Of a DNA stretch of 64,000 nucleotides, positions 9,504-20,468 are shown in pieces (the first letter of the stretch is position 1; every line of letters starts with the position of its first letter). The notes beneath the pieces are model-generated. The model was not told the DNA's origin and made no database searches. It worked only from the letters and a program-made list of their open reading frames with translations. The position numbers and the translations under genes were made by a program. The stretch is from Planctomycetota bacterium (GTDB lineage: Bacteria; Planctomycetota; UBA1135; UBA2386). The stretch covers positions 620,001 through 684,000 of the forward strand of contig JADJPQ010000002.1 in NCBI GenBank assembly GCA_016713175.1. Reading direction: 5' to 3'.

Positions 9504-10702
9504 CGCGTCCGCCGTGCGGTCAGGGTCCGTTCGTAGATGTCGCGCAGCTGCCGGGCGTGGCTGCCGAGGTGCTGCGCATGGTGCGAGCCGAGGCGCAGGA
9601 CCTGGAGCCGCTCAGGCCGATCGACCAGGTCCTCGAGCACCAGGCGCAGCGCCGCCACATCGCCCGCCGGTACCGCGATGCCGCGGCCACCGATCCGTTC
9701 GACCGGGGCGCCGTGCGCCGAGACCACGACCGGCAACCCCAGATGCAGCGCCTCGTCGACCGACAAGCCATGGGTTTCGAACGCCAGGAACGGGAACACG
9801 GCGACGTCGTTGCCGGCCGCGAAGCCCGCGCGCTCGTCGTCAGCGAACGGACCGTGCCAGTGCACCGAGCAACCAGCAGCCAGTCCCTGCAGTTCGGTCG
9901 CGTAGCCTGGCGCCGGTTCGGCGCCATGCAGGCTGACGACCATCCGGGTGCGATGTCGCGAACCGGCGACTGCGGCCAGCAGCACGTGGATCCCTTTGCG
10001 GGGATCCAGGCCCCCCCAGTTGACGATCCGCAGACGCTCGACCGGAGCCGGGGCGGGCACTGCCTGCAAGTCGTGGTCGATGCCGAGCGGTACGACCGTG
10101 GCCGGCACCGACAACATGCCGACCTGCGCCAGCAGCTCCGCCTGCGCCCGACTGACACACAACACCGCATCCGCCGCCGCCAGTTCGGCCGCGAACGCCG
10201 CCTGACGCCGTGCCAGCGCCCCGGCGATCTGCGGCGCCGGCAGCCCGCCGAGGTCCGGTGCCAGGCAGCGCACGCACTGTTCTCGCGGCGTGTCGACCGC
10301 ACACAGATGGCGATGGTCGGGCATCCGGAACGAACGCGCACAGGTGGTGTACAGATCGTGCAGCGTGATCACGACGGCAGCGCCGCTCGCCCGGCCGAGC
10401 CGCACCAGGTCGTTGGTCAAGCCGGTCCAGTGATGCACGTGCACCAGATCCGGTCCGAACGCCGCCAGGACCGCGGCAAACTCGACGCCAACCCGGGCGT
10501 TGCCGAGATCACCGCCGCGCAGATCGTCGGCCGCGGCCAGCACGATCGTGGTCACCCCATCGCTGCCCCCCCCGCGCCGCCGCCCGCACACGACCGCGAC
10601 GTGGTCACCGGCAGCACCCTGCCGGCGCGCCAGCGCCGCGACGTAGCCCTGCGTGCCGCCACCACCCGGGCCGAATTCGTGGACGACGTGCAGCACCCGC
10701 AT
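9485..10702 (-). CDS. GT4-family glycosyltransferase (second of a pair)
   Basis: A 405-residue GT-B transferase related to the next gene. It begins MRVLHVVHEFGPGGGGTQGY (glycine-rich donor loop) and carries LHDLYTTCARSF plus a C..C pair (EQCVRCL) equivalent to the Cys cluster of its neighbour. It then has IVNWGGLDPRKG and a C-terminal FLAFETHGLSVDEAL that matches the E-x7-E donor site. It starts 3 bp after the deacetylase stop and overlaps the following transferase by 19 bp, so the two are probably translationally coupled. Two transferases in series suggest two successive sugar additions. Confidence 0.85.
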   Translation of the reverse strand: MRVLHVVHEFGPGGGGTQGYVAALARRQGAAGDHVAVVCGRRRGGGSDGVTTIVLAAADDLRGGDLGNARVGVEFAAVLAAFGPDLVHVHHWTGLTNDLVRLGRASGAAVVITLHDLYTTCARSFRMPDHRHLCAVDTPREQCVRCLAPDLGGLPAPQIAGALARRQAAFAAELAAADAVLCVSRAQAELLAQVGMLSVPATVVPLGIDHDLQAVPAPAPVERLRIVNWGGLDPRKGIHVLLAAVAGSRHRTRMVVSLHGAEPAPGYATELQGLAAGCSVHWHGPFADDERAGFAAGNDVAVFPFLAFETHGLSVDEALHLGLPVVVSAHGAPVERIGGRGIAVPAGDVAALRLVLEDLVDRPERLQVLRLGSHHAQHLGSHARQLRDIYERTLTARRTRWTSCT

Positions 10703-10705
10703 GAC

Positions 10706-11494
10706 TCAGCCGCCGTAGCGCGACGCCCGCGCGCGATCGAGTTCGGCCCGGCGCTGCAGATACTCGTTGACGTGCACGACGTACTGCTCCATCGCCACCA
10801 GCTGCCGCCCGGTCAGATCGCGCGCATGCGCCCGCAGCACTTCCTGCCACGGTCGATCGTCGCGGACCCACGAATGCGGGTGGATCAGGGTGTGCAGCCG
10901 TTCGTGCGCGAACTTGGTGCAGACGCAGCCTTCGCGCCAGTGGAAGCCGCTGTCGCCGAAGTACGGAATCGCCCGCACCAGCGCCGGCTGATACGCGCAC
11001 GGATGGTCCGCCGAGATGTCGCCGAGCACCGGCCCGGCCGCCGGTTGATGCTGCGCGATGGTGTGCGTCCGGAAGCCGACCAGTTCCTCGAACGTCCGGA
11101 TGTCCGAACGGGTGCCAGCAACCGGGTCCATGCCGCGATCGAGGAAGAAGCCCGGCTCGTAGTGCAACCCGACCTCGTGCCCCATCGCCGCGACCGCCTG
11201 GACCGAGTCGAGCACCGCACCGTCCATCAGGTTGTAGAACGGCGCATGCAGCCGGTAGTAGTAGGTCGTCCGGACGCCCTCCTCGGCCTCGAGTTCGGCC
11301 ATCCGCAGCGCGGCCCACGGCGTGATGTCGACGTCGTGGCGGATCAGGCAGAACGGCCGATCCGGCAGGCCGCGCGCGACCTCCTTGACCAGCGGCAGCC
11401 AGTAGCGGTCCCGGGCGACCTGCAGCAGGTGCCGGTAGTGCGGCAGGCTGTAGGTGCAGACCGGATCCGGCGGGGCGTCGAAGCCGTCGTTCAC
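10706..11494 (-). CDS. NodB-like polysaccharide deacetylase family protein
   Basis: A 262-residue protein with the core motifs of the NodB/carbohydrate esterase 4-like fold: CLIRHDVDITPWAAL (the HDVD metal and base aspartates) and GHEVGLHYEPGF (two metal-ligand histidines spaced H-x4-H). Later come HTIAQHQPAAGP and a GFHWREGC segment. Members remove N- or O-acetyl groups from sugars. The start is GTG at 11494, which overlaps the stop of the chimeric acyltransferase in a GTGA arrangement; the longer frame upstream is antisense-like. A deacetylase next to an acyltransferase suggests acetyl removal and re-acylation with a different acyl group. That exchange is an inference. Confidence 0.82.
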   Translation of the reverse strand: MNDGFDAPPDPVCTYSLPHYRHLLQVARDRYWLPLVKEVARGLPDRPFCLIRHDVDITPWAALRMAELEAEEGVRTTYYYRLHAPFYNLMDGAVLDSVQAVAAMGHEVGLHYEPGFFLDRGMDPVAGTRSDIRTFEELVGFRTHTIAQHQPAAGPVLGDISADHPCAYQPALVRAIPYFGDSGFHWREGCVCTKFAHERLHTLIHPHSWVRDDRPWQEVLRAHARDLTGRQLVAMEQYVVHVNEYLQRRAELDRARASRYGG

Positions 11495-13071
11495 AGCCAA
11501 CCCCCGCGATAGGCCCAGGTCCGCGGCTGCAGCCGCACGCCGCGCTTGCGCAAGAACTCGCGGAACGCGGCGGCCAGCTCGGCCAGTGGCCCGCGCACGC
11601 GCGGCGGCTCCAGCGCGATCGCGGTCACGTCGACTGGCGTTGCCAGAAACCACTCCTCGGCGAACGCCACGGCGACGACGACGCGTTCGCGCAAGGCGCC
11701 GAGCGCCGCCGGCATTGCGGCGACCACAGGAGTGAACTCGAGCGCGTGTTCGCCAGCCTCGGTCGTCACCCGCACGTGCACGGCATCGCCAGACTCCTCG
11801 CAACGCACCCGCCGGCCGCGCAGCCCGAGCTGGCGCGCGAATTCGACGACCAACGCGCGCGCCCGCCCCGCCACTTCGTCGGCCGACAGCACCTGCGCCG
11901 CGGCCTTCAGATCCTCGGCCGGCACGCCGCCGAACAACCGTCCCGGCGGTACCGCGGTGACCACCGATGACCCCGACAGCACCACCGCGCCAGCACCGAT
12001 GTCGACACCGGGGAACAGCACCGCGCCGATGCCGAGCTGCGCGGCATCGCCGATCGTCACCGGCGCGAACCGGCTCGGATAGCCGCGCAACCAGCTCGGC
12101 CCGAACGAATGCGTCATCACCACGGCGTTGCGCGAGATCACCACCTCGTCGCCGATCGTCAGCTTGCGGCACGGATTGAGGTGCACGTGTTCGCCGACGA
12201 AGCCATGGCTGCCGACCACCAGTTCGGCCTCCGGCTCGAACGCGCCGCCGCCACCCACCTCGATGTCGTCGGTGAAGAACGCGTTGTCACCGAACGTGGC
12301 CTTGCGGCAGCGGACCTTGCAGCGGGCACCGAAATGCAGCAGCGCACCCGCCACCAGTTCGCCCACTTCGAGCACGCTGTCGCGTCCGATCACCGCGCCA
12401 TCGCCGAGGACCAGCCGTTCGCACAGCAGCACCGCGCCCGACGCCAGCCGGCAGTCGCGGCCGATCTTGCCGCCGTGGCGTCGATACAGCGCCAGCTTGA
12501 ACTCGCTGCCCAGAGCCGCGAACGCGGCAGGGTCGCGGCGCACGAACGCGACGAACTCGGCATCGAGATGACCCTCGGCGGCAACGGGCGCCGCACCGGC
12601 ATGGTGGCGGTCGACGTCGGCGACGCGGACCAGGCCTTGCGGACCGGTACCGGCGACCTGGGTGATGTCGAGACCGAGTTCGCGCGCGCGCGCCCGGGCG
12701 GCGGGAGCCACGGGCGCCAACGCGCCACCCGCGAACGGCGCCGGCAGCACGACCGCCGGCGCCGCCGGTGCCGCCGCCTTGGCCCGACCGCTGCCCAGCG
12801 CCGCCGCCAGCCACGCTTCGTCGACGATCTCGCCCACGGCACCGATGACCGCGACTGGCCGCTGCAACGACACGCGTTCGCCGGCGGCAACCAGCGGCCG
12901 CAGCAACACGCCGTCGTGTTCGCTCTCGATCTCGAACGCCGCCTTCAGCGTCTCGACGGTCGCCAGCGGTTGCCCGCGCGCGATCGTCGCGCCGGGTGCC
13001 CGGAGCCACTCGACGAACAGCACATCCTCCTCGGCAGTGCCGAGGTTCGGCAGCATCTGCAACGAGGCCAT
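11491..13071 (-). CDS. Chimeric lipoyl / E3-binding / left-handed beta-helix acyltransferase
   Basis: A 526-residue protein with an unusual domain order. Residues 1-80 are a lipoyl domain (VEWLRAPGATI.RGQPLATV), with the lipoylated lysine expected at K43 in V-E-T-L-K-A. Residues about 122-155 (ARARARELGLDITQVAGTGP then GLV) match the E3-binding peripheral-subunit domain of 2-oxoacid dehydrogenase E2 proteins. The usual E2 catalytic domain (HxxxDG) is absent. Residues about 190-390 form hexapeptide repeats of a left-handed beta-helix acyltransferase, with VISRNAVVMTHSFG supplying a candidate catalytic His. The last 130 residues are unassigned. ATG 13071 overlaps the E1 stop by one base (TGATG) and the stop overlaps the deacetylase start. 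Inference: the acyl group formed by E1 on the lipoyl arm is passed straight to a sugar by the helix domain. Confidence 0.82.
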   Translation of the reverse strand: MASLQMLPNLGTAEEDVLFVEWLRAPGATIARGQPLATVETLKAAFEIESEHDGVLLRPLVAAGERVSLQRPVAVIGAVGEIVDEAWLAAALGSGRAKAAAPAAPAVVLPAPFAGGALAPVAPAARARARELGLDITQVAGTGPQGLVRVADVDRHHAGAAPVAAEGHLDAEFVAFVRRDPAAFAALGSEFKLALYRRHGGKIGRDCRLASGAVLLCERLVLGDGAVIGRDSVLEVGELVAGALLHFGARCKVRCRKATFGDNAFFTDDIEVGGGGAFEPEAELVVGSHGFVGEHVHLNPCRKLTIGDEVVISRNAVVMTHSFGPSWLRGYPSRFAPVTIGDAAQLGIGAVLFPGVDIGAGAVVLSGSSVVTAVPPGRLFGGVPAEDLKAAAQVLSADEVAGRARALVVEFARQLGLRGRRVRCEESGDAVHVRVTTEAGEHALEFTPVVAAMPAALGALRERVVVAVAFAEEWFLATPVDVTAIALEPPRVRGPLAELAAAFREFLRKRGVRLQPRTWAYRGGWL

Positions 13072-15071
13072 CAGTAGTCCTCCACCAACGACCGCGCCAT
13101 GGCGACGATCGCCTCGACACTCGGCATCACCGACTCCTCGAGCTGCGGCGACGAGGGCATCGGCGTGTGTTCGCCGGCCACCTTGCGCAGCGGCGCGTGC
13201 AGATGACCGAACACCAACGGCAGCAGCGCGCCGATCAACGCATCGCCGACGCCGCCGGTGCCGCTCGCCTCATGGACGACGAGGCCGCGGCCAGTCGCGC
13301 GCAACACCCGCGCGCAGGTGTCGACATCCAACGGCGCCAGCGACCGCAGGTCGATGACCGCCGCGTCGACGCCCGCCGCCGCCAGCCGTTCGGCGGCATC
13401 GCGACACAACGGCAGGCACTGGCCGTAGCCAAACAGCGCCACGTCGCGGCCCTGCCGATCGATCCGCGCCGAACCGAGCGGCACGACGTGATCGGCGGCC
13501 GGCATCGGACCGCGCGCGGCATAAAGCAACTTCGGTTCCAGGAACAGCACGGGCGCATCGGTCCGGATCGCCGTCCGCAGCAGGCCGACGGCATCGGCCA
13601 CGGTCGCTGGACAGACGGCCTGCAGCCCGGGCACGTGCAGGAACCACGCCTCGAGGCTCTGCGAGTGCGTGGCGCCGTAACCATGGCGCCGGCCGATCGG
13701 CATCCGCACCGTCAGCGGCACGCGCACCTGGCCGGCATACATGTAGCGCAACTTCGCAGCATGGTTGACCAGCGCATCCATGCAGCAGGTCACGAAGTCG
13801 CCGAACATCAACTCGACGACCGGCCGCAGCCCGCCGACCGCCGCACCGGTCGCCAGCCCGACGAAGCCGTTCTCGCTGATCGGCGTCTCGCGGATCCGTT
13901 CCGGCCCGAACTCGTCGAGCAGCCCGCGGGTGACCCCGAACGCGCCGCCGTAGGCGCCGAGATCCTCGCCGAGCAGCAGCACCGCCGGGTCGCGCAGCAG
14001 TTCGCCGCGCAACGTCTCGCGCAGCGCTTCGGTGTTGCTGACGACGGTGCCGGGGGCGATCCGGCATGGCGCTGGCGTCGCCGCCGCAACCGGCACATCG
14101 AGGTGGGCCAACGCCAGCTCGCGGCCGCCCGGCGGCGACGCCAGCGCGAACGCCACGGCGGACGCGATCTCGGCCTCGATCTCGGCAGTGACCGCGGCGA
14201 CATCGTCGTCCCGCAGACCCGCGCGTTCGCGCAGCACGAGCAGCGGGCAATGCTGGCGCCACTGCGCATCGTCCTGCTTGTCGCGATACACGCACGGATC
14301 GCTCTTGCTGTGGCCGAAGTGCCGCCACGTCTTCGCCTCGAGCAACGCCGGGCCGTCGCCACGGCGCGCGCGTTCGAGCAGCGGTGCCACCGTCGCCGCC
14401 ACCGCCGTGACGTCGTTGCCGTCGACCTGCGCCGTGACCATGCCGACGTAGCGATCCGCCCAGGCGGTGAACGACGAGCACGCCGCATGCCGCGCGACCG
14501 GCGTCGACATCGCAAAACCGTTGTTCTCGAGCACGAACACCACCGGCAGGCGCCACAGCGCCGCCAGGTTCAACGTCTCGTGGAAGTTGCCGGTCGCCGC
14601 GGCACCATCACCGAGGAACGCCACCACACAATGCCCGCTGCCGCGCAGCCGCTGCGCCAAGGCCAGCCCGGCGGCGATCGGCAGGCCGCCGCCGGTGATG
14701 CCGTTGCTGCCCATGTGGCCCAGTTCGGGCACTGCGGTGTGCTGACTGCCACCCTTGCCCTGGCAGTAGCCGTCGCGCCGGCCGGCGAACTCGGCGAGCG
14801 CACGATCGGCGCGCGCGCCCTTGGCCAGCAAGTGGCCGTGGCCGCGATGCGTGCTGACGACCTGATCGGCGACGTCGAGCTGGCCGCAGACGCCGACCGC
14901 GATCGCCTCCTGGCCAGCACATAGATGGGTGGTCCCCCCAATGGCGCCGGAGCCGACCAGCCGGTGCAGTTCCTCCTCGAACCGCCGGATGCGCAGCATC
15001 GCGGCATAGAGGGCAAGGGCCGACGCACTCGAAGGTGACGGCACGGACGGATTCGGAGCGACGGCGGTCAC
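13071..15071 (-). CDS. Fused alpha-beta 2-oxoacid dehydrogenase E1 component (thiamine diphosphate enzyme)
   Basis: A 666-residue fusion of the alpha and beta subunits that are usually encoded separately. The alpha half (1 to about 330) has RIRRFEEELH, GGTTHLCAGQEA, STHRGHGH, GGSQH and the thiamine diphosphate motif GDGAAATGNFHE...ENNGFAMS. The beta half (about 340-666) has LLGEDLGAYGGAFGVTRGLL, ISENGFVGLATGAA, PIGRRHGYGATHSQSLEAWF and PSSPQLEESVMPS. Together they resemble acetoin, pyruvate and branched-chain E1 enzymes, which decarboxylate a 2-oxoacid and acylate a lipoyl arm. The substrate cannot be read. It is the first gene of the operon (GTG start at 15071), with 111 bp upstream for a promoter. 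No E3 gene is nearby, so one elsewhere would have to recycle the lipoyl group. Confidence 0.88.
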   Translation of the reverse strand: MTAVAPNPSVPSPSSASALALYAAMLRIRRFEEELHRLVGSGAIGGTTHLCAGQEAIAVGVCGQLDVADQVVSTHRGHGHLLAKGARADRALAEFAGRRDGYCQGKGGSQHTAVPELGHMGSNGITGGGLPIAAGLALAQRLRGSGHCVVAFLGDGAAATGNFHETLNLAALWRLPVVFVLENNGFAMSTPVARHAACSSFTAWADRYVGMVTAQVDGNDVTAVAATVAPLLERARRGDGPALLEAKTWRHFGHSKSDPCVYRDKQDDAQWRQHCPLLVLRERAGLRDDDVAAVTAEIEAEIASAVAFALASPPGGRELALAHLDVPVAAATPAPCRIAPGTVVSNTEALRETLRGELLRDPAVLLLGEDLGAYGGAFGVTRGLLDEFGPERIRETPISENGFVGLATGAAVGGLRPVVELMFGDFVTCCMDALVNHAAKLRYMYAGQVRVPLTVRMPIGRRHGYGATHSQSLEAWFLHVPGLQAVCPATVADAVGLLRTAIRTDAPVLFLEPKLLYAARGPMPAADHVVPLGSARIDRQGRDVALFGYGQCLPLCRDAAERLAAAGVDAAVIDLRSLAPLDVDTCARVLRATGRGLVVHEASGTGGVGDALIGALLPLVFGHLHAPLRKVAGEHTPMPSSPQLEESVMPSVEAIVAMARSLVEDY

Positions 15072-15182
15072 GCGGACTGGGGTCTCTTCGGAAGCGGTAT
15101 CGACCCAAGGCTAGATCCGGCTGGCGGGAGTGCGGGCCCGCAACAAGGCGTAGACCGGCCGGGCCAGCTGCGCAGTCGTCGG
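15072..15182. promoter_or_regulatory. Likely promoter region of the E1/acyltransferase/glycosyltransferase operon
   Basis: A 111-bp gap separates the FRG-domain gene from the five-gene operon, while genes within either operon touch or overlap. It is the natural place for the operon promoter. I cannot point to confident -35/-10 boxes. Confidence 0.35.
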
Positions 15183-16043
15183 TCAGGATCGGCGGCGCTT
15201 CTTGCCCGGCGCGGGTTTCGGGCGCAGCGCATCCGCCGCGGTGAAGTGCCGCTTGATCCAGGCCGACAGGCCATCGAGCCCCGGGAACAGCACGCGCTCG
15301 GTGACACCGGACTGATCGAGCTTGTCGCGGATCTCGAGCTTGGCGGCCTGGTCGATCACGACCTTCTGCAGATCGCATTCCTGCTGCTCCAGCCATTCGT
15401 CCACCGCGGCATCCCGGTCGGACATCACGCTGAACATCGCCGCCTGGTTGACGATCCGCGCGTCGATCGACGGCGGTTCGTAGAAGATCAGGAACGGCAG
15501 CTTCGCCATGCGATCGAAGTCACTCAGCGACGGCACCAGTTGCTCGAGCATCGCCAGTGTGTAGTTGCCGGTGTCGGCCTCGCGGAGGGGATCCCGCAGG
15601 GCCGCAGGCGCCCGGTAGTTCGCCTTCGCGCGCGCGCACACCCAGACGGCACCATCGACCCCGAAGTGCTCGGTCTCGGCAGTCGCGAAATGCAGCGCCA
15701 CCAGCGGCGAGTGCGTCCAATCGAGCAAGCGCGTCGGCAAGCCGTGGTGCTGGGCAACCGTGAGCCAGCGCCAATCCGACCACGAGCGATCGGCATCGTG
15801 CGGCGTCTTGCCACCGCCATCGGTCGCGTAGGTCCGGAAGTTGCGCAACAGGTGGCCCTCGACCTTCTCGCGGTAGCCGGACTTCACCGGCAGGCGTTGG
15901 TAGCTGGTGCGCAGCGGCCACGATGCGTCGGCCAGGCCACGAAACGCGTTCGATGACCGGTAGCGCTCGGAAAACCGATGCGGCGCTCGCGGGTAGAGCA
16001 CCGCCATCGCCTCGCTCCACGACTTGACCCGGATGGCGTCCAT
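15183..16043 (-). CDS. FRG-domain protein
   Basis: A 286-residue protein with the motifs that define the FRG domain (PF08867). These are NAFRGLADASWPLRTSYQR with the eponymous F-R-G near residue 35, then the strongly conserved AQHHGLPTRLLDWT and SPLVALHFA near residues 100-120. A FYEPPSIDARIVNQ stretch is followed by a MFSV segment. The C-terminus is basic (PGKKRRRS). The biochemical role of most FRG proteins is unsettled. It starts 6 bp after the AstE/AspA-like gene and is probably the third gene of that operon. Confidence 0.88.
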   Translation of the reverse strand: MDAIRVKSWSEAMAVLYPRAPHRFSERYRSSNAFRGLADASWPLRTSYQRLPVKSGYREKVEGHLLRNFRTYATDGGGKTPHDADRSWSDWRWLTVAQHHGLPTRLLDWTHSPLVALHFATAETEHFGVDGAVWVCARAKANYRAPAALRDPLREADTGNYTLAMLEQLVPSLSDFDRMAKLPFLIFYEPPSIDARIVNQAAMFSVMSDRDAAVDEWLEQQECDLQKVVIDQAAKLEIRDKLDQSGVTERVLFPGLDGLSAWIKRHFTAADALRPKPAPGKKRRRS

Positions 16044-16049
16044 TCGACG

Positions 16050-17224
16050 CTACCAGCGCGACAACCGCGCGTTCTCCGGCAACGACCACCGCCGGGTGAA
16101 CGCCAGCCGGTCGCCGCGCTTGCGCTCCTTGCGGAAACCGAGCAGGTGGAAGATCTCGGTGACGAACCAGCGCGCGACGATCGGGTTGACCAGGATCGTC
16201 AGCGGATCCTGCGGGTCCCGTCGCACGCCCGGCAGCCAGGTGACGATGCGATCGAGCCGCCAGCGCCGCAGCGTGCGCGCCACCTGCAACCAGAACCGCC
16301 GGACCGGCCGCGCCAGGAAGTAGCCGTCGTCGCCCAGCGCCTGATACAACGGCAGCAGCATCCGGCAGTCGTAGTCGGCACGGATCTCGCCGTTCTGGTC
16401 GTGCGCCAGCAATGTGCCCTTCTGGACCGGCTGGAAGTTGCTGAAGCCCGGCGCCATCGCGAACCGATCGGCCGGCGTGATCGCGTGCCGGTGCGCGATC
16501 TCGACGATCGCCGGCACGCCGGCCGTTGCCTTCTTCAGGTGCTCGCGCTGCCGCTCGGGCTGTGCCGCCGCCGCCGGAACCATGCCGAGGTGATCGAGCA
16601 GCAGCCACAGCAGCGCCTCGTGGTTGCCGACCGTGTCCGGATGCTGGTGCCGCCCACCCTCCACGGCGATCGCGACGATGCCGCGGCTGCTGAACCACTC
16701 GAGCGACGCGCCGTCGATCGTCTCCTCGATGCCGAGGATGATCGGCACGCCGGTGGCGAGCGCCAGGTCGCGATTGTCGATCGTGTCGGCCAGGCACAGG
16801 AACGGCGGCCCATCGGCCGAACTGGTGTGCAGATCGACGAACACCACCGGCCCGCGCGCCGTCGTCACCACCCGTTCGAACTGCCGCAACAGGTCGCGTT
16901 GTTGACCATCCTCGGGCGAATCGCTCGCCGGGTCGCGCTCGTGCAGCGCCTGCAGCGCCGCCGGCAACCAGCCGCGGTTGAGGTCGCGCGCCAGGTAGCG
17001 GCGGCCGTCGGCCAGCGCCGGCAGGTTGCCCGCGAGCGCCACGACGCGGCCGCGGAGTTCGACGTCCCGCTGCTGTAGATGCGCCAGCACGCGCTGCACG
17101 GCGAGCACGCCGGCCGGTTCGTTGCCATGGATGCCGGCCAGCACCAGCAGCGTCGGTCCGGCGCGACCGCAGTCCTGGGTGCCGAGTTCGCGGCGAACGG
17201 ACAGTCCGGCGGCGACTCCGGTGC

Positions 17225-17228
<4 letters not shown>
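16050..17228 (-). CDS. AstE/AspA-like zinc acylase (M14-type succinylglutamate desuccinylase/aspartoacylase family)
   Basis: A 392-residue metallohydrolase. Seen: LAGIHGNEPAGVLA (H and E metal ligands), DLNRGW (substrate-binding N-R), VVFVDLHTSSA (third ligand His) and a later AIAVEGGRHQ. Family members split N-acyl amino acids such as N-succinylglutamate or N-acetylaspartate; the substrate here is unknown. A C-terminal extension of about 100 residues contains RRDPQDPLTILVNP. ATG at 17228 overlaps the stop of the GCS2-CBS gene by 4 bp (ATGA), which gives translational coupling; longer frames upstream only shadow that gene. Pairing with a glutamate-cysteine ligase-like enzyme suggests linked amino-acid or peptide chemistry (inference). 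Confidence 0.85.
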
Positions 17229-19210
<1,982 letters not shown>

Positions 19211-19263
19211 CCGCCAATCGGATCAGCGGCCGGCGGGCTCGCGGCCGCCGGCGGCGGCACCGT

Positions 19264-20316
19264 TCACGGCACCAGGAACATCACCACCGGCACCGAGTTG
19301 GTCGTGGCGTTGCCGGTGACCGCGGCGACGTTGGACAGATCCCAGACATACTGGGCGTTGGGCGTCACGACCTCCGGCCCGATCCAGGTCGCCCGGCTGG
19401 CCGTCGTTTCGAACCCGACCAGGTTGGTCGGCGAGGTCGGCACCTGGTAGGCCCACTGCCAGCCGAGACCGAACTGCCCGAAGCCAGGCGGCACCGTCAG
19501 GCTGGTGGACGCCGCCCCGTTGGCGTCGGTGAACACCGCATTGGCGCCGAACGATGGATTGACCAGCAGCGCGCAACCGGTGCCCAGGCCGACCGCACCG
19601 AGGTCGAATGGCAACAGCACGCCGGGTGCGTATTCCTTCTGGTCGAACGCCGCCAGCCAAAGCGCCAGCGAATTCGGCTGACCGCCGGCCAGCGAGACGG
19701 TGATGGTGGCGCCGCTGACATACGTTCCGCCGGTGCTGGTCGAGGTGATGGTGCCGGCGCCGCAACCGATGCCCGCGGTGGCCGCCCGACCGTTGGCGCC
19801 GGCGAACGCGCGATCGGTGCTCCAGGTGGCGCCCGTCGACCGGCCGTACACCAGCAGTTCGACACAGAGGTTCGGCGCACTGTTGGTACCGAAAATGAAC
19901 GGCGTCGGGAACAGGATCTGCGCGAACGTTCCGGTCGACCGGTTGGCCGGCATCGCGGCGATGGGGACCATTTGCCGCGGCAAGATGACGACCTCGTCGC
20001 TGCCGACGTTGCTGGCGAACGTCGTGCTCAACGCGCCGGGCACGGCAGTCGTGCTCGAGATCCGCACTTCGATGTCGGCGGTGAACGCCGCGCGGTCGAC
20101 CGTGCCGGTCGTGGCGCGCAACCCGAACCCGAACACCGGCGTACCGGCCGGGAACGGATTGGCGATGATCATCTGCGTTCGGGTCGAGTTGCCGCCGAGC
20201 GCGGCGGAACTCCCGCGCCCCCAGGCGACATCGTACTCAGGGGGGAAGACGACGGGACGCTGCGCGGTCAGCGCAGCGGTGGCGGCCAGGGAGGCGAGCA
20301 GGAGGCGGTTCATCAT
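19264..20316 (-). CDS. Secreted protein of unknown function
   Basis: A 350-residue protein with a signal peptide (MMNRLLLASLAATAALTAQ) and no transmembrane segment after it. The mature part is rich in Gly, Ala, Thr and Ser, in a beta-strand-like pattern (GTPVFGFGLRATTGTVD, VPIAAMPANRSTG). The section near residues 240-300 (GLGTGCALLVNPSF, TVPPGFGQFGLGWQWAYQ) resembles the C-terminal domain found on several other secreted proteins of this window. No enzyme motif is seen. Start 20316 is chosen as the signal-peptide Met; 20313 is equally possible. It diverges from the FKBP gene. Confidence 0.7.
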   Translation of the reverse strand: MMNRLLLASLAATAALTAQRPVVFPPEYDVAWGRGSSAALGGNSTRTQMIIANPFPAGTPVFGFGLRATTGTVDRAAFTADIEVRISSTTAVPGALSTTFASNVGSDEVVILPRQMVPIAAMPANRSTGTFAQILFPTPFIFGTNSAPNLCVELLVYGRSTGATWSTDRAFAGANGRAATAGIGCGAGTITSTSTGGTYVSGATITVSLAGGQPNSLALWLAAFDQKEYAPGVLLPFDLGAVGLGTGCALLVNPSFGANAVFTDANGAASTSLTVPPGFGQFGLGWQWAYQVPTSPTNLVGFETTASRATWIGPEVVTPNAQYVWDLSNVAAVTGNATTNSVPVVMFLVP

Positions 20317-20468
20317 GGTGGTTTCCGGGTCGCCGAGGCGACGGGCCGCCACCATCCCCGCCGCACCGGCTTCCGGTCAACCCCTCCGGGCGCCACACGC
20401 GCCACACCCGGAGGATTTGCCCACCGGCGCTGGTCGGGCACCCCGTTGCGGCCCTACTGTCTTCGCCC

